Shown: positions 28,156 to 37,688, counted from the stretch's first letter. The stretch is 64,000 nt of DNA from an uncultured Pelagibacteraceae bacterium (GCA_902566925.1 CACFKO010000004.1:32431-96430), one strand, 5' to 3'. Numbers and translations are program-made. The notes: a model not told the origin generated them from the sequence alone.

Positions 28156-30741
28156 CTATATTGAGTCTAAAACTGTAAAATTTCCATTTGAATATGAGTT
28201 TGCTAATGCTTCTTCGTTAAGAATACTAATTTCTGTATCTGGATCGTCTGGGTCATCTCTATGTTTGAATGCATTACCATTGAAATCCAATGTAGTGGTA
28301 ATTGCGTTATTTTGATCTGAAAATACTACTATTTGATCATCTCTGTCACTGTCAGTATTATTGTAAACTGAAACATAAAAGTAACCATCATAATAATTTC
28401 CTGTACCAGTTTCAAATGCATCTCCCCAGCCATCTATAGTATTTAACACCGAAGCGGCTGTAGAAGTTCCTGCACCACCAGTATAAACTCCCATTTGACC
28501 ATGAACTTTTTGTGCTCGGATCGTAAAATGTACTTTAAAATTTGTACCTTCAGAAGTTGTTTTGAAAATTAAAAGGTTCTGGTCTGAATCTACTACAGGA
28601 GAATTTTCTATGTTATCCAAAAACCAATATGAACTAGAATTGGTAACTGGCCAGGAAGTATCTGTATAAGTAAGACGATAAGATTCACCATCGTCTGTAT
28701 CTGTTGATAAACTAATCTCAGCATTAGATTGCACTACAAGTTCACTTTCTGATGACGCATAACTTACGTTAGTGGTAAATCCATTTTGATATTCTAAAGT
28801 TTTATATCTTGCGGGTGTAGGTAACGCATTTGCATATTTGGTTGGAAAGGTTTGTGATCCAGATTCAAGTGCAATTGTAAAATATCCACCCTCTGTAAGT
28901 ATGCGTTCTACAACAAAATCATTTTCAAGTAAAAGACGATTAGTGGCAGCATCGACCCCCTGAATAGTAACTGTGTCACCAGTTTGAGTAATTGTACCAT
29001 CAGTCTTTACTCTATTCAATGCATAATCTCTTGCGTGTTTAAATTTGTAAAAATAAGAATCAAGTTCATTTAATCCAGAATCAGCAAACCTTACAGTATG
29101 AACAAAATCTTCAGTTTCTATTTTTCCTTCAAATTGACCTTCTTGTAAAATAAATTCAGTTCCAAAAGTTTTTGGTGTATCATTTTCAAGAGTTATATAA
29201 CCACCAGATAATATTACATCTGTTGATGTTCCTCCAGCAAACGCTCCGTTTGAAGAAATTCTTCCAGTATTTTCATCAAGAAAAAGTCCCATCTCTCTAA
29301 ACATAGATTTGTATGTTGGCCCACTTGCAAATTTGATAGTTGAAATTGGAGAAGATGCAGAGTTATCTGTGTAAACGTAATAGTTTCTACCTAAAGATAT
29401 ATTTGAACTCGTATCTCCCCTAAGAAGAACAATATTATTTCCTGCACAACCCCCATGTACAACCTCTGCAATTCCAGCTCCACCACCAGTTGGACTTTCT
29501 TTTATGACAGCTCCTGTTTTATCTATTCCATCATAAGTTTGTAATTTAATATCACCCTCACAAGTTTGCCCTGATGGAACAGTACTTTTTATAATCATAA
29601 AATCAAAAACTGTTGTGCTCGTTACCGAATAAACATTGTGAATTCCATTGATATGAGTAGGATTATCACAACCAGTTATTACTATTTGATTTTGATTATC
29701 TGTCAATCCGTGAACACCATCAGTAGTAACTGTTACTCTAGAGTGTGTGGCAATTGGGCCAATAGCACCGTTGGCAGCAATTGTTACAGAATCGACATCT
29801 ACATTTGTAGTTGTCTGGTTGTCTGCCAACACATACTCTGAATCTGGATGTACTCTAAATTTTATTGTACCTTGGTGAACCGAATCAGTTGTAGTTGATG
29901 GAGAGTATGTTGCGCCAGGAAACCAATTTTCACAAATTTTATCTGAAGTATTATTTGCTGTCACTTTGTTTACTTGAGTGACAGTTTGACCATTATCTGC
30001 TTCAAAAGTAGTTGAAATCTCAGTAACAGATCGTCTAAGTACTGAACTTCCTGTTCTTGCTCCTTCATTGTCGAGATTAAACCAATAACGAGTTTCAGTT
30101 TCCCCACCATCATCGACTGTGTTAGAAAAAACACCTTGAACATAAACACCAGATGTTGCACCAGTTCCACTTGCAGTACCCTCAAAAATAGTAGTTCCAC
30201 CACCTGCTATTGCCTGAAGAGGACTAGAATCATGAGATACATCAAATTCTATATTTGCAAATGGTTTAGTTCCAGAATAAGCAGTTGGTGGGCCAACTAC
30301 CGCAGTGGAAGTTGTTGGACTTCCAGAACGAGAATGAACTAAACCAAGACCATCACCAGTATTTGTAAATGCAACATAATTATGATTTACCCCCGACTTG
30401 ACTATATGATCTTCAACAGAACTACCCTTTTCACCACTGTCAAATGCACACAGTTCAAATTGTCCACCCTTTAAAGAAAAAGTTCCTAATATATTTCTGG
30501 TACTATAAAATGTATCAGTATGTTCACCAGTGACAGTCCCATTTGAGGCAATACTATCTGATGTAGTACGAATCCTTAATGTGTCAAAATCTGACACTTG
30601 AAAATCACCATTAGAAAATTGACCCGATCTTGGAACTAAATCACTTTTTAATTCAATAAAAGATGTACTATTTGAATGTCCAGAAACATTTGTAGTTGCA
30701 GCTTCGCCATAAGTTGTGAATACTACTGCAGGATTACCCAT
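28156..30741 (-). CDS. Large virion protein of unknown family downstream of gp5
   Basis: This 861-aa protein is rich in Thr, Ser, Gly and Asp and looks almost wholly beta. The N-terminus has FIELKSDLVPRSGQFSNGDF and LRIRTTSDSIASNGTVTGE. A mid-region segment, YFYKFKHARDYALNRVKTDG followed by TITQTGDTVTIQGVDAATNR, recalls motifs in baseplate proteins of marine T4-like phages, though I cannot name a family. The C-terminal part carries NLLIFKTTSEGTNFKVHFTI. It lies between gp5 and the PAAR tip with gaps of 7 and 10 nt, which argues for a spike- or hub-associated role. No enzymatic motif is visible. Confidence 0.6.
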   Translation of the reverse strand: MGNPAVVFTTYGEAATTNVSGHSNSTSFIELKSDLVPRSGQFSNGDFQVSDFDTLRIRTTSDSIASNGTVTGEHTDTFYSTRNILGTFSLKGGQFELCAFDSGEKGSSVEDHIVKSGVNHNYVAFTNTGDGLGLVHSRSGSPTTSTAVVGPPTAYSGTKPFANIEFDVSHDSSPLQAIAGGGTTIFEGTASGTGATSGVYVQGVFSNTVDDGGETETRYWFNLDNEGARTGSSVLRRSVTEISTTFEADNGQTVTQVNKVTANNTSDKICENWFPGATYSPSTTTDSVHQGTIKFRVHPDSEYVLADNQTTTNVDVDSVTIAANGAIGPIATHSRVTVTTDGVHGLTDNQNQIVITGCDNPTHINGIHNVYSVTSTTVFDFMIIKSTVPSGQTCEGDIKLQTYDGIDKTGAVIKESPTGGGAGIAEVVHGGCAGNNIVLLRGDTSSNISLGRNYYVYTDNSASSPISTIKFASGPTYKSMFREMGLFLDENTGRISSNGAFAGGTSTDVILSGGYITLENDTPKTFGTEFILQEGQFEGKIETEDFVHTVRFADSGLNELDSYFYKFKHARDYALNRVKTDGTITQTGDTVTIQGVDAATNRLLLENDFVVERILTEGGYFTIALESGSQTFPTKYANALPTPARYKTLEYQNGFTTNVSYASSESELVVQSNAEISLSTDTDDGESYRLTYTDTSWPVTNSSSYWFLDNIENSPVVDSDQNLLIFKTTSEGTNFKVHFTIRAQKVHGQMGVYTGGAGTSTAASVLNTIDGWGDAFETGTGNYYDGYFYVSVYNNTDSDRDDQIVVFSDQNNAITTTLDFNGNAFKHRDDPDDPDTEISILNEEALANSYSNGNFTVLDSI

Positions 30742-30748
30742 AATTTTC

Positions 30749-32611
30749 CTAATTTAATTTAACGAGAGAACCTTCAACGGAAGTAATACCCGAACTTTTT
30801 ACATTAGTTAGAACTCCTTCAACAGTAGTCGATAATGTTGCTGCACTTCCAACTGAAACTGTTGGCCCAACTATTGAAACTCCTGCTGCAGTAAGAGATA
30901 TTGAAGACGCCCCATAAGTAAGAGTTATTCCTGCGGGAGACATTGTAAATAATCCACTCACACCCATAAATGAACTTATAGTAATAATTCCAGCTGGAGT
31001 CATGGAAAAAGAAGCCAAAGGCCCCGTACCACCAGGCTGGCCAGGAAACATAGGCCCAATGTCAACATTAAAATTACCAATTCCAAAGTTTGCCGTATTA
31101 AAATTAATATCACCAAAAGTGGCTGTAGTTTTTCTAGCTTCCAATGCTGGGGGTAGTGAAAAGTTTGCAATAGTTTCATGTAAAGCACCAGTTACCACAA
31201 AATCTAATGCCCCACCAGAAGATATTCCAGTAGAACCTCTAGATGAGGTTACTAGAGAGCCAGATTCTAAAGAATATGTGCCACCAATTTCTTGTGTGTA
31301 CGCACCTCTTATTTTATCTGTACCAGCTGCGTCTTGAAATTCTTTTTTAAGTCTTTGTCCTCTTAATGTCATAGTACCACTTCCTGCATCAATTACCACA
31401 CCCTCGCTGGTAACTTCTATATTTCCAGCAGACCCTGCGGAAAAATTTAAAGCACTACCCCTTAAATCAATGATATTAGATTTTACATCATGAAAATATC
31501 CACCACTAGATACAATATCTAATTTACCAGAAATGTTTTCATACTTATTTCCCATTATTGCTGTATAATCATTATTCAATCCCATGTGAAAATTTTCATT
31601 TACCACTTTGACAATTCTTTGTCCTAATGATCCAATTTCCTCATAAGTTCCTGTTCTGTGATAACGATGAAGCCTTTCTGAGCCAGGGGTATCATCTATT
31701 TCTATAAGATGGCCACTTTCCGATTCATGAACATGATTATATGGATATATGGGGTTACTTATGGAAGATGGCCGAGGTTCAGTCCAATTAAACGGAGTGG
31801 CTGCCGAAATTACCTCTCGACCAGCGACCACTTCCTTTTTATATTGTCTTGATGCAGTTGCAAATCCACTGACACCATTCATTTCACCCCAATTTGCTTC
31901 TTTTTGAGACACAATTCCCAGAGCATAATTTTTCTTGAATTGTGCTTTACCAATCGCTGCTCTTGGAGTTGTGGGTTCATTGAGATGATCAATACGAGGA
32001 TAAGTAGATCTCAAGGGATATTCTTCTATTTCTACATACATGGAAGAATCATTTGAACCAACTACACCCTCTTTTTGAGATATGAAACTTCTTTCACTTG
32101 GTTGATCGTCAGGACTTGGTTGTGAAAAAGGTTTATAATGTCTCATCCTTTTTGGTGGATATGGGACATTTTTTAATTTATTTTCTTTATCAAGCTCAAG
32201 TGATCTGGGTGCCTCTTTTTCTTTTTTAACATCTGGGGAAATATTTACAAGATCAAAATCAGCTCTTGGATCATTGAAACCTACATTTGGGACTGATGGT
32301 AATTCTGGAATACCACCAAGTGTTCCAAAGAAAACTGGTTCTTGTGCCTGGTTACCATCACGATAAAATCCAACAACCCAAGTCCCTTCAACAGGGCCTG
32401 TTGGACTAGTACCTACACCAGTTTGAGCAGCAGAGGTAATTGGTTGAATGGGATAAGACCAAGGCAATGATTCCGTTGGCATATCAGTTTTATCTTCAGT
32501 ATGCCACCCAAGAATTCTAATTCTACATCTTCCAAGATAGAGGGGATCATTGCGGTCTTCGACAACTCCTTGCCACCAAACAAACCCATCTTTTCCCATA
32601 AATTCAGCCAT
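30749..32611 (-). CDS. 5: Baseplate hub/spike protein gp5 without the lysozyme domain
   Basis: This 620-aa protein aligns with T4 gp5 at both ends. The N-terminal OB-fold (WWQGVVEDRNDPLYLGRCRI, LPWSYPIQPITSAA, GVGTSPTGPVEGTWVVGFYR, residues about 12-105) matches T4 almost residue by residue. The later HVHESESGHLIEIDDTPGSE...YHRTGTYEEI (about 290-325) matches T4 TMETESGHIQEFDDTPGQ...HPTGTYEEV, the start of the beta-helix spike. Between them, T4's catalytic lysozyme domain is absent and replaced by a Pro/Lys/Glu-rich linker (about 125-280). The C-terminal 150 residues (NFNVDIGPMFPGQPGGTGPL onward) are a different repeat from the T4 helix. The start overlaps the gp27-like stop as TAATG. Confidence 0.88.
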   Translation of the reverse strand: MAEFMGKDGFVWWQGVVEDRNDPLYLGRCRIRILGWHTEDKTDMPTESLPWSYPIQPITSAAQTGVGTSPTGPVEGTWVVGFYRDGNQAQEPVFFGTLGGIPELPSVPNVGFNDPRADFDLVNISPDVKKEKEAPRSLELDKENKLKNVPYPPKRMRHYKPFSQPSPDDQPSERSFISQKEGVVGSNDSSMYVEIEEYPLRSTYPRIDHLNEPTTPRAAIGKAQFKKNYALGIVSQKEANWGEMNGVSGFATASRQYKKEVVAGREVISAATPFNWTEPRPSSISNPIYPYNHVHESESGHLIEIDDTPGSERLHRYHRTGTYEEIGSLGQRIVKVVNENFHMGLNNDYTAIMGNKYENISGKLDIVSSGGYFHDVKSNIIDLRGSALNFSAGSAGNIEVTSEGVVIDAGSGTMTLRGQRLKKEFQDAAGTDKIRGAYTQEIGGTYSLESGSLVTSSRGSTGISSGGALDFVVTGALHETIANFSLPPALEARKTTATFGDINFNTANFGIGNFNVDIGPMFPGQPGGTGPLASFSMTPAGIITISSFMGVSGLFTMSPAGITLTYGASSISLTAAGVSIVGPTVSVGSAATLSTTVEGVLTNVKSSGITSVEGSLVKLN

Positions 32612-34521
32612 TAACTTACTCCCGCATCAAGGTTTTGTGCAAGCGTTGATGAAGCTCTCTGTTCCTCATTCAATGGCAATCCAGTTTCAGCGTCTGTTAT
32701 TTGTACAAGGGGATCTTGTCTCCTAAAAGTTGGAGAAATTTTAGACTTATATCCATCTTTAATTGCTTCAACATGCATCGTATATTCGTTTTGTGTAATT
32801 TTATGTCTCAAAGCTGTAATCAAAAATTTACCACTATAATACTTATGACCAGCTCCTTGACCAGATGTTGTTGCTATTTCTGGATTTTCTGAAGGATAAT
32901 CGAAAGAAATTAAATCCCCAACTTCTCTTGCAGAATCGCCTGGTGCGGAAAAAGTTAATTTAACACTGTCAAGTTGTAATTTTTGTGATATTCTTCTAGC
33001 AAGAACGTCTTCAACATGATTTTCTTTTATATCTAATTTTATCGGTTTATCATTTTCAGTTTTCATTTTTTGACCACCTTCTATTCCTCCCTTAACGGGC
33101 CCATCTTGTAATTTAAAACCTTGACCAAAATTTGTTGGAACTAATGATATATGAGATTCAGGTCTACCTAAAAAATCAGCATTATCTGAACATAATCTAC
33201 CAATTTCAGTTTTAACAGCTTCATCAATTATTCTTGTTCTTGGATCACCCTTGTCTTTATTTTGTTCACTCGTTCTAGAACCACTTGGATCTACAGTAAT
33301 AATTTGATCTGGTTCCTTGACATATTGAAAATCTCTTCGATCTACTCTCATTCTGATAAGGTCATGTGTAATAACCCGATTTGAATACATACCCAATGCT
33401 ACATTTTTCATTGTATCAAAGGAGCTGGTCAATCTATAACTAGTTACTGAGTCAAATGAAGAATTTTTACTTTCTCCCATATTGGCTGGTACGAACTTAT
33501 AACTCGCCACAAATGGCTTTAAATCTGGATTGTCTACAATATTATCATCAAAAATAGGAATATATGAAGATCCATTTTCTTTAGCTTTGTTTAAATCAAT
33601 ATTTTCTTTTAAGTGTCCATATTCTTTGTCAGTATCTACATCCTTTAATTGAAAAAGTCTAAATCCACCTAACATGAGAGTTTCTATAGAAACAAATCTA
33701 AATCCCTGAAGAGTTTGATAAAAAACAAAATTGGCACCTTTTGTTTTTTGATTTGCTGAAACTGATTTTGATGCCAAAAAAGATATAGCTTTGAATGGAT
33801 TCCAATCTGGGACAACCAATTCAGTTTTATATCTTGTAGGTTCAACTAAAAATGGTTTTTTCGCTGGTGGTGCTTTTTGTGGTTTTTTTCCATTTTTATT
33901 AATTAGAAAATCGTAAAATATATCTCTAGCTGCATCTGCGTGAGTGTAAGTTCTGTCATTATACGCTCTTAATGTCCCATCTTCATTTTCTTTTGCTGGA
34001 TAGGTTTTTCTAACTTTTGATAATAAATTTGTAAATTGTGTATCTGTTACAAAGTATAATTTGATAGTTCTAGATGTATCTGTTACTTGAACTGGTGGAT
34101 CTACTTTATAAACCCTAAACCGATTAGATATTTGTTTTGGAGCATCTATGGGTTCTGGAGCAGCAGGAGCAATTTGTTGGGGCCCACCAGATGGTTCTAT
34201 ACTTGAAAGAGCTGCTCCTGCAGTAGAAAATGAAAGATCAAGAATTTCTTCTCCAATAATAGGAAAAGACTCAATTAAACCTACAGTATCGGTAAGAGTA
34301 ATATCACCAGAAATGACAGGGGAATATATATCTTCATAAATGTTCAATTCATGCCAAATACTTGTAGTAAGGTCTATAAAATTAGCTCCAGGGCCTGATG
34401 TTACATCAAAGTTTGCAGAGGTTAATTTCATCTTTGTAATATTAAAATCACCAGAGAATCTGCCGGGCTGGTCAGGATTAAATGCCGTCTTTTTTTCGTC
34501 AGCGAGTAGAGTTTCAGACAT
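32611..34521 (-). CDS. Baseplate hub protein, gp27-like
   Basis: This 636-aa protein has an N-terminal block (FIDLTTSIWHELNIYEDIYS, PVISGDITLTDTVGLIESFP, IIGEEILDLSF, residues about 46-100) that I associate with baseplate hub proteins of marine T4-like phages. A C-terminal block has VKLTFSAPGDSAREVGDLIS and YYSGKFLITALRHKITQNEY, as in gp27/gpD hub domains that follow a tail-tube fold. It lies immediately upstream of gp5 with a TAATG overlap, where the hub partner of gp5 is expected. Direct similarity to T4 gp27 is weak, so the assignment rests on fold-like motifs and position. In T4, gp27 forms a trimeric ring that holds the gp5 spike. Confidence 0.65.
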   Translation of the reverse strand: MSETLLADEKKTAFNPDQPGRFSGDFNITKMKLTSANFDVTSGPGANFIDLTTSIWHELNIYEDIYSPVISGDITLTDTVGLIESFPIIGEEILDLSFSTAGAALSSIEPSGGPQQIAPAAPEPIDAPKQISNRFRVYKVDPPVQVTDTSRTIKLYFVTDTQFTNLLSKVRKTYPAKENEDGTLRAYNDRTYTHADAARDIFYDFLINKNGKKPQKAPPAKKPFLVEPTRYKTELVVPDWNPFKAISFLASKSVSANQKTKGANFVFYQTLQGFRFVSIETLMLGGFRLFQLKDVDTDKEYGHLKENIDLNKAKENGSSYIPIFDDNIVDNPDLKPFVASYKFVPANMGESKNSSFDSVTSYRLTSSFDTMKNVALGMYSNRVITHDLIRMRVDRRDFQYVKEPDQIITVDPSGSRTSEQNKDKGDPRTRIIDEAVKTEIGRLCSDNADFLGRPESHISLVPTNFGQGFKLQDGPVKGGIEGGQKMKTENDKPIKLDIKENHVEDVLARRISQKLQLDSVKLTFSAPGDSAREVGDLISFDYPSENPEIATTSGQGAGHKYYSGKFLITALRHKITQNEYTMHVEAIKDGYKSKISPTFRRQDPLVQITDAETGLPLNEEQRASSTLAQNLDAGVS

Positions 34522-35105
34522 TATCTAAATATTCCTCTAACTTCATCTTGTAGGTTTCGTATAAACTCTTTAGAGATTATTTGAATTTCTCTTTTAGCTT
34601 CGTTCTTATCTCTTTCATACTCATAAGCATATACTATATCTCTCTCACTTTCATCTGTCTGTGTCCAAGTTTCATAATCAATTTCTATTCTATACTCTGG
34701 AATCGCATCACTAGTTCCTGTTTTTTCAGTTCTAGCTCTAGCAATATAATCATAATGATGAACTTGAGATTGAGCAGTTGCGATTGAACCATACTTACTT
34801 ACTAGAAATTCTTTAAAATCTTTGTAATCAAGAGGCCAGTCCATTAAAGGATCAACGATATTATTCACTAAAAATATAGACCAAGTATAGATAGTGCTTC
34901 CATAATACTGATAGGAGAGTACATCGGGTCGCATACCCTCTGGAATAACATAAGGATAGTATACTGTTACATCATTTTCAATCGCCTCTCTTAATCTATT
35001 TTTAACCATTATATTGACAGCAACAGTAAAGTCTGGATTTCTAGAATTAGAACCAGTTATATCATAAGCTATTCTTGGGTAATTTGTAAAAAATTCTGAA
35101 GACAT
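34521..35105 (-). CDS. 53: Baseplate wedge protein gp53
   Basis: This 194-aa protein is the same size as T4 gp53 (196 aa). It shares the pattern of an N-terminal IAYDITG segment, then VKNRLREAIENDVTVYYPYV, PDVLSYQYYGSTIYTWSIFL and NNIVDPLMDWPLDYKDFKEF (T4 ELANAIYGNPQLYWVLLMCN...DPYYGW). The C-terminal KREIQIISKEFIRNLQDEVR matches T4 LRQIKIIAKSDINSFMNDLI. gp53 clamps gp25 onto gp6-gp7 and closes the inner ring. The gene overlaps the next (gp27-like) as TAATG, and its stop-start spacing from gp48-like is 1 nt. Confidence 0.85.
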   Translation of the reverse strand: MSSEFFTNYPRIAYDITGSNSRNPDFTVAVNIMVKNRLREAIENDVTVYYPYVIPEGMRPDVLSYQYYGSTIYTWSIFLVNNIVDPLMDWPLDYKDFKEFLVSKYGSIATAQSQVHHYDYIARARTEKTGTSDAIPEYRIEIDYETWTQTDESERDIVYAYEYERDKNEAKREIQIISKEFIRNLQDEVRGIFR

Positions 35106-35106
35106 A

Positions 35107-36033
35107 TTAATACCCCGCGTCTATATCGTTCTTAGTGAGTAGTTGCGTTTCTTTAAATGACATTGACATGGTAGTAGTTAATGGATTACCATCATCAGTA
35201 AATGCAGTAAGGTTTGATGTTGAATAATCTACATTGAAGGATTCCATAAAACAATTGTGAATTTTAAATAATGGTTTAGTAAAATCACTACCATCTACTT
35301 CTTGTCTATTAACATAATATTTTATTTCAAATTCATCTGGATACGTTAAAGTGACAGATGATAGATCGTTAATTCCTTGTCCTGTACCAGTATCAGGATG
35401 CATTCTCATCTTAAAAAATTTAACTATGTTAAAAATTTCTTTAGCTTCTTCTTTATTTTTTGGAACCATTTGAAATGTGTAAGTAAAAGTACGAAATCCT
35501 CCCGGCCCTTGATATACTACCGCTTTATGTGGATTTAAAATTTGTCCTGTGGCTCGTGATACTGCTTGAGCTCCCTGAGTTTGAGAAAATTTTACTAGAG
35601 CACCGCTAGTTGCTGCTTTAGCCATATCACCTATGACATTTTTTGTGTCTCCCATGATTCTTCCTCGCAAGTTCATGAAAGCTTCTCTTCCTGTTTCTGC
35701 TCCTATTCCAAATTTACCCGCTGCAAGTTCACTACCAGCACCTCCAGCTGACATGGCTAAAGAAATAAAACCTCCCATGTCCACATCCCCAATTCCTTGT
35801 GTGTATGTAGTTTTTAAAGCATCGGGAGGCATATATAAGACAACCTCTCCATTTGGTGTTCCTCTTCTGGACTGTGCAGATGAAGTGTAAGATTTCCTCG
35901 CAATAAATCGTATATAATGTGGATATTCGTTTGTAGTACTTCCCACTTCTCTTGGATATACAAATCTATCTGATGCTCCAGTTCGATAATTCGAGCCTGT
36001 TTGTTGTTGAACTGTTGGTTCTGTTCCAGCCAT
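35107..36033 (-). CDS. Baseplate tail-tube cap protein, gp48-like
   Basis: This 308-aa protein has the layout of gp48-type tube-cap proteins: a low-complexity N-terminus, RFIARKSYTSSAQSR, a Gly/Ala-rich middle, and a tail-tube-like C-terminal half. That half has GPGGFRTFTYTFQMVPKNKE, EAKEIFNIVKFFKMRMHPDT, YPDEFEIKYY and MSMSFKETQLLTKNDIDAGY. T4 gp48 has the same RTKVFTWDLTPRSTEDL...IINIYQYF and LEITMREIITLNRASLYTG order. It is the first gene of the minus-strand structural unit, 53 nt downstream of a perfect TATAAATA late box, and faces the plus-strand gp4. gp48 and gp54 build the platform on which the tail tube polymerises. Confidence 0.7.
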   Translation of the reverse strand: MAGTEPTVQQQTGSNYRTGASDRFVYPREVGSTTNEYPHYIRFIARKSYTSSAQSRRGTPNGEVVLYMPPDALKTTYTQGIGDVDMGGFISLAMSAGGAGSELAAGKFGIGAETGREAFMNLRGRIMGDTKNVIGDMAKAATSGALVKFSQTQGAQAVSRATGQILNPHKAVVYQGPGGFRTFTYTFQMVPKNKEEAKEIFNIVKFFKMRMHPDTGTGQGINDLSSVTLTYPDEFEIKYYVNRQEVDGSDFTKPLFKIHNCFMESFNVDYSTSNLTAFTDDGNPLTTTMSMSFKETQLLTKNDIDAGY

Positions 36034-36085
36034 ATTTTACCTGTAAACTAAAATTTTCATTGGGCGGTTTTCTGCCGTTACTACA

Positions 36086-36093
36086 TATTTATA
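36086..36093 (-). promoter_or_regulatory. T4-type late promoter box TATAAATA for the baseplate operon
   Basis: The minus strand reads TATAAATA, an exact T4 late -10 box, 53 nt before the gp48-like start. It sits in the only divergent intergenic gap of the window (36034-36092) and touches the ATG of plus-strand gp4. It can drive the long run gp48-gp53-gp27-gp5-PAAR-gp25-gp6-gp7. I see no equally good box facing the plus strand. Confidence 0.65.
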
Positions 36094-36515
36094 TGAGGAT
36101 CAAGAAAGGATTTTATAAACCAAAAAATATATCTAAATATAGGGGAGATTATCGTAAAATAGTTTATCGTTCAGGATTAGAATTAAAATTTATGAGATAT
36201 CTTGATGGTAATACCTCTATTTTGAAATGGTCAAGTGAAGAGGTTGTTATCCCTTACCGCTCTCCCATAGATGGCAAAGTCCATCGTTATTTTCCTGACT
36301 TTTGGATAAAGACTGCTCAAGGAGAAACACTCGTAGAAATTAAACCAAAAATTCAAACTAAACCACCCAAACCAAAAACAAATAAAAGAAGATACATTAG
36401 AGAAGTTAAAACATGGGGAGTAAATGAGGCCAAATGGAATGCGGCAATGGCCTTTTGCGAAAACAGAGGGTGGAATTGGAAGATATTAACTGAACAAGAT
36501 TTAACTAAATATTAG
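36093..36515 (+). CDS. 4: Head completion protein gp4 (TnsA/PD-(D/E)XK-like nuclease fold)
   Basis: I use the ATG at 36093, giving 140 aa; a longer frame extends upstream through the promoter gap without homology. The protein carries KGFYKPKNISKYRGDYRKIV, YRSGLELKFMRYLDGN, WSSEEVVIPYRSPIDGKVHR and YFPDFWIKTAQGETLVEIKP, which match T4 gp4 (150 aa). The FPDF...VEIKPK pair is the D...ExK nuclease signature (Asp in FPDF, Glu and Lys in EIK). gp4 is needed to finish packaged heads before tail joining. It is the first gene of the plus-strand run; no clear Shine-Dalgarno is seen before the ATG. Confidence 0.85.
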   Translation: MRIKKGFYKPKNISKYRGDYRKIVYRSGLELKFMRYLDGNTSILKWSSEEVVIPYRSPIDGKVHRYFPDFWIKTAQGETLVEIKPKIQTKPPKPKTNKRRYIREVKTWGVNEAKWNAAMAFCENRGWNWKILTEQDLTKY

Positions 36516-36519
36516 TATT

Positions 36520-37113
36520 ATGGCAGAAGAACAAAGTTTTTTAGATAGATTAAAAACATCAATTAAGACAGCGAAAGCTGGAGCAAAAGCTAGAGCTGCA
36601 GGAGATTGGTTTAAAGAAAAAGTAAAACAAGCAAGTGCAAGTACTCGTATGAGGGCGGTTACACCAACTCAACTACTCAAGAGACAAGAAGCCACCGATA
36701 CGGAACTTGGACAAATGTTATTTTACAAATATGACCCAAAGTTTGCCAAGAAGTTACCATATTGGGATATGTATCCTTTAGTCTTTCCGTTTGAGAAAGC
36801 TCAAGGTGGATTTTATGGTTTAAATCTACATTACATACCACCAAGAGATAGAGCAATATTAATGGATGAACTAAAAAGTTATACAACTAATCAAAAATAT
36901 GATGCTACTACAAGATTAAAATTAACATACAATGTATTGAAAGGTTTTGGTAGAGCAGTTCCATGTGTAAAAAGATACCTTGGTTCTAATGTTCGTTCAA
37001 ATACTGTAAGGATAGATGCTGATGAATGGGAAATAGCAATATTCTTACCAGTTGAGAGATTTCAAAAACAAAGTAAAAGAGATGTCTGGAATGACAGCAG
37101 GAAATACTACTAA
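36520..37113 (+). CDS. Conserved T4-like phage protein of unknown function
   Basis: This 197-aa protein has a basic, Ala-rich N-terminus (TSIKTAKAGAKARAAGDWFK), then MLFYKYDPKFAKKLPYWDMY, PLVFPFEKAQGGFYGLNLHY and IPPRDRAILMDELKSY. Its C-terminal half has KRYLGSNVRSNTVRIDADEW and EIAIFLPVERFQK. I recall the YDPKxxxxLPYxDxxPLV...GLNLHYxPP pattern from many T4-like marine phages, always near structural genes, but not its function. The next gene starts in the stop codon (TAATG). A DNA-end-protection or head-tail role is possible and unproven. The ATG is 4 nt after the gp4 stop. Confidence 0.6.
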   Translation: MAEEQSFLDRLKTSIKTAKAGAKARAAGDWFKEKVKQASASTRMRAVTPTQLLKRQEATDTELGQMLFYKYDPKFAKKLPYWDMYPLVFPFEKAQGGFYGLNLHYIPPRDRAILMDELKSYTTNQKYDATTRLKLTYNVLKGFGRAVPCVKRYLGSNVRSNTVRIDADEWEIAIFLPVERFQKQSKRDVWNDSRKYY

Positions 37114-37688
37114 TGGTACAATCAGTATATAGTGTAGAAAAATTAAAAGCGGCTGTTGGTGGTTTCGCTAAAGGAAACAGATATAACGTATTAATTGTTC
37201 CACCAGCAGTGTTAGTTGGAAGTGCAGTGCCAGGTCAGTTGACTTATTTGTGTGAATCTGTTTCCCTTCCAACTAAAGGTTTAGCATCTAATCCACAAGA
37301 CATATACAGTACTCCAAGAGAAATACCTTACAGGGAAACTTTTACAGAATCTGCACTATCATTTTACATAGATGATGATTTTGCAGTTAAAAACTTTTTT
37401 GATGAATGGCAGGGTAATATCGTAAATCCTAATACTGGTAATGTAAATTATTGGCATAATTTTACTGGAAAACTCATAATAACTAGAGTAGAAAATGATT
37501 CTCAAACTCTTGCTGGTGGGCCAAAGAAATATGTCATAGAATTATTAGAGGCATACCCTTCTGTTGTTGGTGAAATTGCATTGGGTCATGCTCAGGGAAC
37601 CGACGCACTGAGACTCAGTGTGACATTTAAATATAGAAGATGGAATAATATCTCACCTTCAGCGGCAGATATTGAAGACGATTTTTAA
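37113..37688 (+). CDS. Tail-tube-fold protein, gp54-like baseplate tube initiator
   Basis: This 191-aa protein has YSVEKLKAAVGGFAKGNRYN followed by VLIVPP at the N-terminus, which parallels T4 gp54 YSLEEFNNQAIN...NMFSCVFATTP. After that come LTYLCESVSLPTKGL, REIPYRETFTESALSFYIDD and FFDEWQGNIVNPNTGNVNYW. It ends with YVIELLEAYPSVVGEIALGH and LSVTFKYRRW, the order of strands common to gp19, gp54 and phage tube proteins. gp54 seems likelier than tube gp19 because it lies in a hub/tape-measure gene group and the gp48-like gene is nearby. It shares TAATG with the preceding gene. Confidence 0.65.
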   Translation: MVQSVYSVEKLKAAVGGFAKGNRYNVLIVPPAVLVGSAVPGQLTYLCESVSLPTKGLASNPQDIYSTPREIPYRETFTESALSFYIDDDFAVKNFFDEWQGNIVNPNTGNVNYWHNFTGKLIITRVENDSQTLAGGPKKYVIELLEAYPSVVGEIALGHAQGTDALRLSVTFKYRRWNNISPSAADIEDDF

